From Bacillota bacterium (GTDB lineage Bacteria; Bacillota; Clostridia; Christensenellales; Aristaeellaceae), in the NCBI GenBank assembly GCA_023392395.1, contig JAEVZE010000127.1, forward strand, positions 1 through 5,659: DNA of 5,659 bases. Reading direction: 5' to 3'. Position 1 is the first letter of the stretch, and every line of letters begins with the position of its first letter. Positions 5,643 through 5,659 of this stretch are shown here, one piece after another. The notes under the pieces are model-generated. The model saw only the letters and a program-made list of their open reading frames with translations, had not been told where the DNA came from and ran no database searches. A program made the position numbers and the translations under genes.

Positions 5643-5659
5643 CGCGCGTGAAGATGGCC

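Overview
The window looks like chromosomal DNA from a GC-rich member of the Clostridia (Bacillota), probably an uncultured gut or rumen type. This is an inference from strong AGGAGG-type ribosome binding sites, sigma-70/sigma-A style promoters, a bacterial FatA/FatB-type acyl-ACP thioesterase, a PflX-type (COG1313) radical SAM protein and a RadC-like JAMM protein in a strongly GC-biased sequence. No mobile element, CRISPR array, tRNA or rRNA gene is visible.

Layout. The left third is read leftward. An acyl-ACP thioesterase (914-1645) comes first, then an 86-residue acidic protein of unknown function (559-819), then a RadC-like protein (565 to beyond the left edge). The RadC-like start codon overlaps the stop codon of the acidic protein. 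No terminator is seen between these three genes, so they may form one transcription unit driven by a TGn-extended -10 promoter just before the thioesterase.

A 197-base divergent intergenic region (1646-1842) carries that promoter and, facing the other way, a fully consensus promoter (TTGACA, 17 bases, TATAAT) for the rightward unit. The rightward unit is proA (1843-3087), which makes glutamate-5-semialdehyde for proline synthesis, followed with a 4-base ATGA overlap by a PflX-type radical SAM protein (3084-3950). A 185-base gap then holds an imperfect hairpin at the end of that operon and the likely control region of araA. The last gene is a complete L-arabinose isomerase (araA, 4136-5626). 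Only 33 bases follow it.

How the genes fit together. They serve separate functions: fatty acid release, proline synthesis and arabinose entry into the pentose phosphate pathway. No obvious single undescribed system is present. The points most worth a second look are the tight coupling of proA to a radical SAM protein of unknown substrate, and the RadC-like protein that keeps its full metalloprotease-type motif while its DNA-binding hairpin looks degraded and its partner is a small acidic protein.
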